Below the pieces are notes generated by a model. It was not told the DNA's origin. It worked only from the letters and a program-made list of their open reading frames with translations, and searched no databases. From contig JAQYWI010000219.1 of NCBI GenBank assembly GCA_030145015.1, positions 1 through 8,301 of the forward strand: 8,301 bases of DNA, in the 5' to 3' direction. The DNA is from Desulfobacterales bacterium (lineage in GTDB: Bacteria; Desulfobacterota; Desulfobacteria; Desulfobacterales; JAHEIW01). A program made the translations under genes and the position numbers. Below, in pieces: positions 1-5,196 of the stretch. Positions within the stretch are counted from its first letter, which is position 1. Each line of letters begins with the position of its first letter.

Positions 1-629
1 AAATGGCCCTCTGCGAAATGCTCAAGAAGGCACAGGAAGGGGCCGCTTTTTTTGCCGACGCACGCAACCATACCTGTGAGGCCGGACTGTACGTATTGGG
101 GCAGGCTGATATCGGCGCGCCTTTTGCGAATGGAGATTTCGGCTCCGGGCTTGAAATCTTTGAAGCGCCGCGTTCGGCAAGTCGACTGTACTTATATATT
201 CCAACAATCGGCAGAGGCATCGTTAATTATGTTGCTTTTTCCCCGCTAGATCAGCTCCAATTCGAGCCCGATTTATTGATCCTGCTCGCCAGTACCCATC
301 AGACCGAAATTATTCTGCGGGCAATGAGCTATCGATCAGCAAAAATATGGACCAGCAAGTTCTCAGCGGCCATCGGCTGTGCCTGGACTTACATTTATCC
401 GTATCTCACTGGAGAACTGAACTATTTCGTCACCGGTCTGGGTCATGGGATGAAGCGCCGAAAACTGTTTCCAGAAGGCCGCCAAATCATATCCATCCCC
501 TTTGACCTGTTGCCTTCACTGCTGCAAACATTGCAGAAAATGCCATGGATCCTTCCTGCGTATAAACCGGATGGACTGGATTTTGTCAGACAACTAATGG
601 ATAAATTGGGCATTACTCCATCCGAGTAA
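1..629 (+). CDS. DUF169 family protein, 5' end outside the window
   Basis: The frame is open from the left edge and stops at TAA 627-629, giving 208 visible residues. I recognise the DUF169 (COG2043) pattern: an N-terminal Cys/Ala-rich helix (about residues 3-15), the NHTC-x3-G segment (about 22-29), a central 'Y-x-x-F-S-P-L-D' followed by 'F-E-P-D-L' (about 76-91), then a Q-x-x-x-x-L-R-A helix, and a late 'I-P-F-D-L-L' element. The ATG at base 3 is probably internal, because family members usually carry some 25-40 residues before the first conserved cysteine. The biochemical role of DUF169 is unknown to me; no membrane segment or signal peptide is visible. It lies 34 bp upstream of a ligase remnant on the same strand, so the two probably formed one transcription unit. 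Family call is good; function is unassigned. Confidence 0.8.
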   Translation, partial: MALCEMLKKAQEGAAFFADARNHTCEAGLYVLGQADIGAPFANGDFGSGLEIFEAPRSASRLYLYIPTIGRGIVNYVAFSPLDQLQFEPDLLILLASTHQTEIILRAMSYRSAKIWTSKFSAAIGCAWTYIYPYLTGELNYFVTGLGHGMKRRKLFPEGRQIISIPFDLLPSLLQTLQKMPWILPAYKPDGLDFVRQLMDKLGITPSE

Positions 630-652
630 TTGAGGTCACAATGGAATCGAAA

Positions 653-657
653 AGGAG
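653..657 (+). promoter_or_regulatory. Ribosome-binding site AGGAG of the broken ligase gene
   Basis: AGGAG sits 6 nt before ATG 664. It marks the original start of the ligase gene, in a different frame from the surviving C-terminal domain. It is the main reason for placing the 5' end of the pseudogene at 664 rather than at the TTG at 630. Confidence 0.6.
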
Positions 658-663
658 CTGGAG

Positions 664-947
664 ATGTTTCTTTCGGTTCCGGCGGACAGCCGAGCCTTGG
701 TGTTCACATCAGAGTGGTTGCAGTTCTCGGCATTCCCGATCCAGTCTGGGTGGAGCAGGTTCACGCCCTGGTGGCGCTCAAGAAGGGAATGCAGGCGACT
801 GCAGAGGAGATCATCAGCTTCTGCAAAGAGCATATTGCCCCTTACAAGACGCCTAAGAGGGTGGAGTTTATCGACTCCCTGCCGAAAAATCCCCAGGGGA
901 AAATTCTGAAAAGAGAAATTCGCGCAAATTATGGGTCGAAAAAATAA
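664..947 (+). pseudogene. Remnant of an acyl-CoA/AMP-forming ligase with internal deletion
   Basis: From about base 708 to the TAA at 945-947, one frame encodes a typical AMP-binding C-terminal domain. It starts at V-V-A-V-L-G-I-P-D-P, continues with A-P-Y-K-T-P-K-R-V, and ends with the catalytic-lysine motif N-P-Q-G-K-I-L-K-R-E. Normal ligases are about 500-560 residues; the whole N-terminal ATP-binding domain is missing. In another frame, ATG 664 has a good ribosome-binding site and opens with residues such as A-D-S-R-A-L-V-F-T-S-E-W-L, which resemble the start of a ligase ('..ALvfgde.lTY..L'). I infer that about 400 codons were deleted near 700-714, leaving head and tail out of frame. The longer frame from TTG 630 has no homologous N-terminus. 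An alternative is that the short C-terminal domain is still expressed, which I consider unlikely. Confidence 0.7.
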
Positions 948-962
948 AGGTTAAACGATAAC

Positions 963-1100
963 AAATGAGCTAAAATTTAAAATGAGCTAAAATGCCTAAA
1001 GTTATGGTCTCGCACGCGCGGCGCTCCATCTTTATATTATAAATAGGATTAAATTCCTCAACTTTGGGCATTTTAGATCATTTTAGGCATTTTAGGCACT
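963..1100. repeat. Inverted pair of degenerate TGCCTAAAA-type repeats
   Basis: A 25-nt arm at 979-1003 is the reverse complement of 1060-1084 with two mismatches, across a 56-nt loop. The left side also contains a 14-nt direct repeat (AAATGAGCTAAAAT at 963-976 and 980-993). The right side, read on the - strand, is a run of 9-10-nt units close to TGCCTAAAA. The region lies between convergent genes, so a transcript from either side would fold here. It has no U-run placed as in a simple intrinsic terminator. No ORF of note is present. Confidence 0.7.
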
Positions 1101-1119
1101 TCTAACTTGAGGGCACCTT

Positions 1120-1175
1120 TAGAACTTTTTTTAGCTGTCTCCCAGGATGAACTGCTAATTTTGAGATAAGTTCTA
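1120..1175. repeat. Stem-ended repeat, copy A (TAGAACTT...AAGTTCTA)
   Basis: Eight bases at 1120-1127 pair perfectly with 1168-1175 around a 40-nt loop. The right end, read on the - strand, starts TAGAACTTATCTCAAAA and its TAG is the stop codon of the DUF3795 gene. The right end closely matches the right end of the copy at 4284-4348. It may act as a bidirectional end-of-transcription structure between convergent genes, though this is only inferred. Confidence 0.5.
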
Positions 1176-1664
1176 GTCCAGATCCAACTTCGCTTTACAC
1201 TGATTACATTTTACAACACCCCGAAAAACTTTATTGCCGCATTCAGGACAAATATAGCGGGCTTCTTCATCTTTAATCCACTTTTCGGTGCCGACCTCTC
1301 GCCAATACGGAATCGCCCGCAAAATAACCTTTTTGCCGACAGTCATGGAAAAATTTTCAATATGCTGACACGGGAATTCATCGCATTGATGACATCCGCT
1401 GTAACCTTTCTCGCTTGTGCAGTTCCTGATCTCACACTGTCGGCAATGCATAAACTGTTCATCAGATAAACAGCCGCGGCATCGGATATCTTCTTCGGAA
1501 AGGGCTCCACTATTCGGAAGCGTACCTTTGCCGGCAACCTCGCCCTTGTAAAGATTCACCAACCGCTCCTTAAATTTGTGATTATTATCACAGTGTGCGA
1601 TATAAATGGCACAGACTCCGCAATAAAGACCACAGGGGGCAATAAGATCCGGATTTATCTTCAT
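1173..1664 (-). CDS. DUF3795 cysteine-rich protein with C-terminal zinc ribbon
   Basis: This 163-residue protein contains 16 cysteines. The N-terminus has the DUF3795 signature A-P-C-G-L-Y-C-G-V-C (Cys11, 15, 18), followed by C-x2-C at 62/65, C-x2-C at 74/77, Cys82, and the family's C-x2-C-D-E-F-P-C at 91/94/99. A separate C-terminal zinc ribbon follows: C-x2-C (139/142) and C-x2-C (153/156). The pattern indicates metal (Zn or Fe-S) binding; no reaction is known to me for the family. It is soluble, with no signal peptide. AGGAGG at 1675-1680 (- strand) supports the ATG at 1664. The gene is the last of the - strand block, 54 bp after the HAD phosphatase. Its TAG stop is the first triplet of the stem-ended repeat at 1120-1175, so the original C-terminus may have been altered slightly. 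Confidence 0.85.
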   Translation of the reverse strand: MKINPDLIAPCGLYCGVCAIYIAHCDNNHKFKERLVNLYKGEVAGKGTLPNSGALSEEDIRCRGCLSDEQFMHCRQCEIRNCTSEKGYSGCHQCDEFPCQHIENFSMTVGKKVILRAIPYWREVGTEKWIKDEEARYICPECGNKVFRGVVKCNQCKAKLDLD

Positions 1665-1718
1665 AATTCTAATCCCTCCTGATTTATCATCTTCATATAT
1701 TTCTTTTCCTTTGAAATT

Positions 1719-2408
1719 TTAAACTACAATCACTTCCAATAAATTTCGTATACTATCAATGATGGCATCAGGACCTTCATTTGCCAGCATGTCGTAATCA
1801 TCAAATCCGGTCAGCACACCGATCGTTTTCATGCCCGCTGCTTTACCGGCTTTAATATCGGTCCGGGTATCGCCGACATAGACACATTTGTTTGGATTCA
1901 CATCGAGCCGCCTGGCACATTCTATAAGCGGTTCAGGATCCGGCTTTCTATTTGGAGCGTCATCGGATGTGATAATAACTTCGAATAATTCCTCAACTCC
2001 AGCTATTTTCAGCGGTTGCATCTTGGTTTTTAAATATTTCCGCTGGGTAGATGTGACCATGCCAATCTTTGAGCTGCCTGATGCGATGCTTTGCAAAATA
2101 TTATCGGCGCCTCGAATGAGCTCAAGGCCGTCCTGAAACATCTGCGGTGCAATCTCATTTATAATCTCCGAGGCCTGGCCAATAATTTCATCTTTTTTAT
2201 GATGCACTTCATCCGGTAAAACCACCTCCCAGTTAAAATCTCCTTCTTCGGCGGCATCTAAAATCTGATTTCTTGAAACCTGAGGCAGCTTGAGCCGTTC
2301 AAGCGCAATTTCAACAATTTTAAAATAAATATCGATTGAATCGATAAGGGTACCATCCATATCAAAAATTACAGCGTGTACAGATAGCTTATTCTGATCA
2401 GGGGGCAT
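1719..2408 (-). CDS. HAD-superfamily phosphatase (phosphoglycolate phosphatase-like)
   Basis: A 229-residue, full-length HAD hydrolase of subfamily IA with all four motifs. Motif I is F-D-M-D-G-T-L-I-D-S with nucleophile Asp16 and acid/base Asp18. Motif II is M-V-T-S-T with Thr119 after a beta strand. Motif III is Lys155 in R-K-P-D-P-E-P. Motif IV is V-G-D-T-R-T-D-I with Asp180 and Asp184. The helical cap lies at roughly residues 25-95, as in Gph/PGMB-type enzymes. It should hydrolyse a small phosphomonoester in the cytoplasm using Mg2+; the substrate cannot be predicted from sequence. Its AAAGGA ribosome site lies about 11 nt before ATG 2408, slightly far. It lies 96 bp downstream of the DUF120 riboflavin kinase-like gene, so a phosphorylated flavin precursor is one possible substrate, but repair or recycling of sugar phosphates is equally plausible. 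Confidence 0.85.
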   Translation of the reverse strand: MPPDQNKLSVHAVIFDMDGTLIDSIDIYFKIVEIALERLKLPQVSRNQILDAAEEGDFNWEVVLPDEVHHKKDEIIGQASEIINEIAPQMFQDGLELIRGADNILQSIASGSSKIGMVTSTQRKYLKTKMQPLKIAGVEELFEVIITSDDAPNRKPDPEPLIECARRLDVNPNKCVYVGDTRTDIKAGKAAGMKTIGVLTGFDDYDMLANEGPDAIIDSIRNLLEVIVV

Positions 2409-2431
2409 AGCTAATATTTTCCTTTATAAAT

Positions 2432-2466
2432 TCTGTCTTCTGTCATCTGACCTCTGTTCTCTGTTA
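2432..2466. repeat. Five-unit heptanucleotide array, TCTGNNN family
   Basis: Five consecutive 7-bp units starting at 2432, 2439, 2446, 2453 and 2460 all begin TCTG, with variable last three bases. A similar period continues loosely to about 2488 (CCTGACA, CCTGGAA). It lies in the 96-bp spacer between the DUF120 gene and the HAD gene, immediately upstream of the HAD ribosome site. Confidence 0.75.
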
Positions 2467-2504
2467 GCGAACGCCTGACACCTGGAACCATCGCTATCCT
2501 GCTG

Positions 2505-2903
2505 CTAGAGATTAATCGCCACGCTGATAAGATCACCATCCTCGACATTCAGAGATGCTTTTATTTCCAAAGGGGCCACAATTTCGATAATATTTTTAGG
2601 GTGAACCCTGACTTTTTCGTCGGGCATGATGATGGCGCCGCTGATTTCTCCCAGCGATACCGAAAAAGCTTTGGCATTGCAAAATTTTGGATCCGGTGAA
2701 ATGATCTCAATCCCCTTTTCCCGATTCAGGGATTCAATGATCGGGAAGTATTCCCCTGATATTTCCAGATTAAGGGTCCCCGGATAGGGGTTGAAACCTA
2801 ATTTTTCATGGCACTGCTCCTGAAACCATACCAGTTGCGTAAAAAATGCTCCCTGTTTCACACCGCAGATGATCTTTCCGGCGATGATCCAATCATTCGT
2901 CAT
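2505..2903 (-). CDS. DUF120 protein, archaeal-type CTP-dependent riboflavin kinase family
   Basis: The 132-residue length matches the single-domain archaeal RibK enzymes (about 130-140 residues), which phosphorylate riboflavin to FMN using CTP. Visible family features are the glycine-rich N-terminal strand-loop (G9-K-I-I-x-G14-x3-G18-A-x-F), then L-G-F-N-P-Y-P-G-T-L-N-L at 35-46, with the Thr43-x-Asn45 pair that holds the metal ion in the Methanocaldococcus enzyme as I recall it. The C-terminus has the E-I-V-A-P segment and 'L-x-V-E-D-G-D-L-I-S-V' (cradle-loop barrel end). Bacteria normally use the unrelated ATP-dependent RibF, so this is an unusual gene for a bacterium. The ribosome site is weak (AAGAG). 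It sits between a small unknown gene and a HAD phosphatase. Family call is firm; that the kinase activity and CTP preference are retained is inference. Confidence 0.8.
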   Translation of the reverse strand: MTNDWIIAGKIICGVKQGAFFTQLVWFQEQCHEKLGFNPYPGTLNLEISGEYFPIIESLNREKGIEIISPDPKFCNAKAFSVSLGEISGAIIMPDEKVRVHPKNIIEIVAPLEIKASLNVEDGDLISVAINL

Positions 2904-2971
2904 ATCAAGCTCTTAGTTTTAAAAATGAATAATTTAGTTTAAGAAGGTCCTATAGCCCGAACCGGTTTATT

Positions 2972-3089
2972 GATTTTGGATTTTGGAATTTGGAATTTGG
3001 ATTTCGGATTGAAATGCACCGGAATCGAATGATCTGTTACTCATTCTGTCAACAAATCCAAAATCCGCAATCCAAAATCTAAAATCTTT
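2972..3089. repeat. Inverted pair of heptanucleotide arrays (GATTTTG / AATCCAA)
   Basis: The left array has 7-bp units starting at 2972, 2979, 2986, 2993, 3000 and 3007, close to GATTTTG or GAATTTG. The right array has units at 3055, 3062, 3069, 3076 and 3083, close to AATCCAA, and is complementary to the left. For example, AATCCAAAATC at 3055-3065 and again at 3069-3079 can each pair with 2972-2982. The arms are separated by about 40 nt, giving a hairpin that can slip by whole heptads. It fills the 188-bp spacer and ends 2 bp from the stop codon of the unknown gene. Confidence 0.8.
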
Positions 3090-3091
3090 GA

Positions 3092-3418
3092 TTATTTCTG
3101 AAACCATTTGGTCTTCTCAAAATCATCAGCAGAATCCGGCAATTCGCCTTCAATCATTTTCTTGAGCTTGCCAATCACCTCGTGCTCCTGTCCAAGCTCG
3201 AGAACCAGAGATTTTAACGCCCTTCCCAGGGTCCGGTCGCATGCCGATTGAAATTCATTCCGAACATCAGGTGTCAAATGCCGATAAGCATCAAGCAGAT
3301 TATCCACCCAGTTCGATAAAGCCTTGAAATCGATTTCAGCTTCGGGCCTCCTGTAAACATATCCTTCAAAAGCACCGGCTGATGCAGCGAATTCATAGAT
3401 TTCAAGGTAAAGGTGCAT
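3092..3418 (-). CDS. Small helical protein of unknown function
   Basis: I do not recognise this 108-residue protein. It is hydrophilic and probably all-helical: an N-terminal 'L-Y-L-E-I-Y-E-F-A' stretch, then 'F-E-G-Y-V-Y-R-R', a helix 'N-W-V-D-N-L-L-D-A-Y-R-H-L' and a longer Leu/Lys/Glu-rich helix 'L-K-S-L-V-L-E-L-G-Q-E-H' towards the end. No cysteine pattern, signal peptide or membrane segment is visible except one Cys in the middle. The first ATG in frame (3433) lacks a ribosome site, whereas the second (3418) has GGAGG 8 nt upstream, which decides the start. It lies 113 bp downstream of the methyltransferase on the same strand; both flanking spacers are filled with heptad arrays. Codon pattern and clean start suggest a real gene, with no function assignable. 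Confidence 0.65.
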   Translation of the reverse strand: MHLYLEIYEFAASAGAFEGYVYRRPEAEIDFKALSNWVDNLLDAYRHLTPDVRNEFQSACDRTLGRALKSLVLELGQEHEVIGKLKKMIEGELPDSADDFEKTKWFQK

Positions 3419-3426
3419 GGATTCTG

Positions 3427-3431
3427 CCTCC
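3427..3431 (-). promoter_or_regulatory. Ribosome-binding site GGAGG deciding the start at 3418
   Basis: On the - strand, GGAGG is followed by 8 nt and then ATG 3418-3416. Part of the site overlaps the in-frame upstream ATG at 3433, which itself has only CTCTCAA before it, so translation should begin at the second methionine. Confidence 0.65.
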
Positions 3432-3481
3432 ATTTGAGAGTAGATTTATAATATCCGTATATCTATATGTTAAAAGTGAAA

Positions 3482-3577
3482 GGCTCAAGGTACACGGCAC
3501 AAGGCATAAGGTATTGAATGTCTTAGATTCATCATCTTGAGCCTTGAACCTTGTGCCTTGTGCCATTTGCCTTTTTC
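3482..3577. repeat. Inverted pair of heptanucleotide arrays (GGCACAA / CTTGTGC)
   Basis: The left array has 7-bp units at 3482, 3489, 3496, 3503 and 3510, each starting GG. The right array has units at 3536, 3543, 3550, 3557, 3564 and 3571, mostly CTTGNNC. They pair: 3482-3489 is the exact complement of 3536-3543 (8 bp), and 3496-3506 is the exact complement of 3554-3564 (11 bp). The loop is about 19 nt. The right array overlaps the 3' end of the methyltransferase gene (stop codon 3532-3534). Confidence 0.8.
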
Positions 3578-4230
3578 AATTTTATTTTTATTTCTTTATC
3601 TTTTTCATTAACCGAGAAGTCTTTAAAATCAGTCTGTTCGATCAAAGCAATGGCCTGCTTACGAGTATAGGTTTGGATGGGTTTGTGCAAACCAAATATT
3701 TTAAACAACCGGAGAAAAAACCGTTCACGCAGCGTAAGAGAGGCTTTCCATTTTTCCCGATCAACCCGTGATGCCACCTTGGCCGGGTCAAAAATCCATG
3801 CTTCCCGACCTGCTTTTAGCACCCGGTGAATCTCCTGCAAAACCGCCACCGGCTCTTTGAGAGAATGCAGCATGCCGGTACTGATCACCATATCAAAGGA
3901 TGAGTCTGCAAACTCCAATCTGCCGGCGTTTCCGGATTGAAAAGCGAGCCGATCAGCCAATCCTGCTTTTGAAGCATTTGAACTCGCCATTTCAATCAAT
4001 TTACGACTGAGGTCAACCCCGATGACGTTTAGCGTTGGAGATCTTTTCGCTATCTCGATCGGCAAATAACCCGGACCGGTCCCCAGATCTAAAATGGTGC
4101 CTTCGTTTAGATTTGCGGCAATTTCTGCGGCTACCGGGCGATAATAGCTTTGGATGACCATCCGGGTGGCCTTCTCATAAGCGCTGGCCAGAACACCCGG
4201 TATCCTTTCAATTTTGATCCACGCTTTCAT
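3532..4230 (-). CDS. Class I SAM-dependent methyltransferase
   Basis: A 232-residue protein with the Rossmann-fold methyltransferase core. Motif I is L-D-L-G-T-G-P-G-Y at about 47-55. The acidic residue that binds the SAM ribose is Asp73 in V-I-G-V-D-L-S. Motif III-like is 'L-E-F-A-D-S-S-F-D-M-V-I-S' at 105-117, followed by G-M-L-H-S-L and 'E-I-H-R-V-L-K-A-G' typical of Methyltransf_11/25 families. The N-terminal helix (M-K-A-W-I-K-I-E-R-I) precedes the core. The methyl acceptor is unknown, probably a small molecule. An in-frame TTG at 4245 could add five residues; neither start has a clear ribosome site, so ATG was preferred. The last 13 residues or so (K-A-N-G-T-R-H-K-V-Q-G-S-R) are encoded by the heptanucleotide array at 3536-3577 and are probably not native. 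It is the first gene of the - strand block. Confidence 0.85.
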   Translation of the reverse strand: MKAWIKIERIPGVLASAYEKATRMVIQSYYRPVAAEIAANLNEGTILDLGTGPGYLPIEIAKRSPTLNVIGVDLSRKLIEMASSNASKAGLADRLAFQSGNAGRLEFADSSFDMVISTGMLHSLKEPVAVLQEIHRVLKAGREAWIFDPAKVASRVDREKWKASLTLRERFFLRLFKIFGLHKPIQTYTRKQAIALIEQTDFKDFSVNEKDKEIKIKLKKANGTRHKVQGSR

Positions 4231-4283
4231 CGCATAATAACTCAATTTTTTTCTAAATTAAGACACCGTATGGCAAGGTACTA

Positions 4284-4348
4284 TAGAACATATCTCAATC
4301 CGCTGACCAACCTAAAACCATGATCTACTATTTTTGAGATAGGTTCTA
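4284..4348. repeat. Stem-ended repeat, copy B (TAGAAC...GTTCTA)
   Basis: The 15 nt at 4284-4298 (TAGAACATATCTCAA) are the reverse complement of 4334-4348 (TTGAGATAGGTTCTA) with one mismatch, around a 35-nt loop. The right end nearly equals that of the copy at 1120-1175. It lies upstream of the methyltransferase start and directly abuts the inverted-repeat-bounded element beginning at 4349. Confidence 0.6.
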
Positions 4349-4398
4349 AGTGTTGTGTCCTGCAAATAAGTTACAAAATGATTGTCACTCCCGCGTAG

Positions 4399-4433
4399 GC
4401 GGGAATCCAGTTCAAAGACGCCTGGATTCCCGC
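4399..4433. repeat. Hairpin GCGGGAATCCAG / CTGGATTCCCGC
   Basis: Perfect 12-bp inverted repeat at 4399-4410 and 4422-4433 with an 11-nt loop. It belongs to the widespread 'CCCGCG..GCGGGAATCCAG' dispersed palindromes of proteobacterial genomes. No T-run follows on either strand, so it is not a standard intrinsic terminator. Confidence 0.7.
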
Positions 4434-4481
4434 GCAGCAGACTGTGTCGCAATTGACAGAACGACTCATATTGGTGTTTTC

Positions 4482-4622
4482 GTCATTCCGGGCTTGACCC
4501 GTGGTTCGACAGGCTCACCACCCTGAGCAAGTCGAAGGGGAATCCAGTGCTTTTTCAAAGTCTTACGTTACTGGATGCCGGTCGAAGATCCCGTCTTTAG
4601 CGGGGATCAAGTCCGGCATGAC
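4482..4622. repeat. Palindromic 'GTCATTCCGGGCTTGACC' element, interrupted
   Basis: The 19 nt at 4482-4500 match the reverse complement of 4604-4622 with a few mismatches (for example GGGCTTGACCC against GGATCAAGTCC). An inner pair is ATCCAGT (about 4542-4548) with ACTGGAT (about 4570-4576). The normal continuation CCCGGAATCCAG of the left arm is broken by a second hairpin (4505-4536), indicating a nested insertion. Confidence 0.65.
4505..4536. repeat. Inserted hairpin TTCGAC...GTCGAA
   Basis: TTCGAC (4505-4510) pairs with GTCGAA (4531-4536) and GCTCA (4513-4517) with TGAGC (4524-4528). This resembles the dispersed 'GTTCGACAGGCTCACCAC..GTCGAAGGG' repeat seen in many bacterial genomes. It sits within the left half of the 4482-4622 palindrome. 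Confidence 0.6.
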
Positions 4623-4795
4623 AGGCAGAAATTAAACGCATTTTTGAATTATGACACAGTCTGCTGCGCGGGAATGACGGATCGGTAGCACGCCTCAGGA
4701 CATAATAATATTTTAGACAATATTCCTGGGACACAACACTATATAAAAAATAAAGCAACTATTATCTTAAAAGTCAATTAGATTAGGTGCTGTCT

Positions 4796-4962
4796 GATTA
4801 TAGGTTATGCCCGTTTGCCCGGTGAGCCGGTTGAGTCTGCCTCAGGCGGACTAATGTAAATCCGTTGAGCGCATTGTTCAGCTGGCCGGTTAGCGCCTTA
4901 TCTTATTTGCCCTTAATAAAAATCAGACCTCTTTCCACTTTTAACGGGCTCAACCTATTATC
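4796..4962. repeat. Imperfect palindrome-ended stretch
   Basis: The 20 nt at 4796-4815 match the reverse complement of 4943-4962 with three mismatches (GATTATAGGTTATGCCCGTT against AACGGGCTCAACCTATTATC). GTCTGATT (4792-4799) is also inverted at 4921-4928. Between them lies a small near-palindrome GTCTGCCTCAGGCGGAC at 4835-4851. No ORF is present; it may be another degenerate non-coding repeat element. Confidence 0.4.
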
Positions 4963-5184
4963 CTTAGATGCACTCCGGGATGGTTATAGATAAAATCATA
5001 GGTGGATTGCTGACATTAGAACTAAACCAGACTTGCAGAAATCGATCTTTATTGATACGTTTCATTTTTTCTCGAAAAACCGAAAATAGAATGCAGGAAC
5101 AGGGCATCGTTAAGGATGGATCCATTGTGATACCAAATTCCTAAACCGCATTTTCCTCAGCCTGAAGACCAAATAGGTAAAAAC
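4963..5184. other. Leader region of the ligase gene, nothing recognisable
   Basis: This AT-rich stretch precedes the ligase ribosome site (AAGGAG at 5185-5190). I see no convincing -35/-10 pair, no sigma-54 site, no riboswitch-like fold and no small gene. A promoter for the 5197-8226 genes should lie here or in the repeats just upstream. Confidence 0.4.
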
Positions 5185-5196
5185 AAGGAGACCTTT

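Larger units (their letters stand above)
4349..4740. mobile_element. Composite of nested palindromic repeats with 12-bp terminal inverted repeats
   Basis: AGTGTTGTGTCC at 4349-4360 is exactly inverted at 4729-4740. The next 25 or so bases inside each end are also loosely related, as in a degenerate non-autonomous transposable element. No transposase ORF is present. Inside are a 23-nt perfect inverted repeat (4426-4448 with 4653-4675), a short hairpin (4399-4433) and a longer palindromic element (4482-4622) that itself is interrupted by another hairpin (about 4502-4540). It therefore looks like repeats inserted into repeats. I see no duplicated target site at the edges. Confidence 0.55.

Noticed and set aside
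630..947. The 105-codon frame starting at TTG 630 as an intact small gene
   Set aside because: No ribosome site precedes TTG 630, its first 25 or so residues do not resemble any ligase, and the rest is only the C-terminal domain; a pseudogene starting at 664 explains the data better.
2904..2971. FMN riboswitch upstream of the DUF120 gene
   Set aside because: The short AT-rich leader has none of the conserved RFN-element blocks.
2972..3577. CRISPR array
   Set aside because: The periodic units are 7 bp and contiguous without spacers, and there are no cas genes.
4399..4433. Rho-independent terminator
   Set aside because: The stem is strong but no T-run follows it on either strand, and it is far from any gene end.
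5050..5080. Sigma-70 promoter starting at TTGATA upstream of the ligase
   Set aside because: No acceptable -10 hexamer at 16-18 bp; a weak single-box match in AT-rich DNA is not enough.
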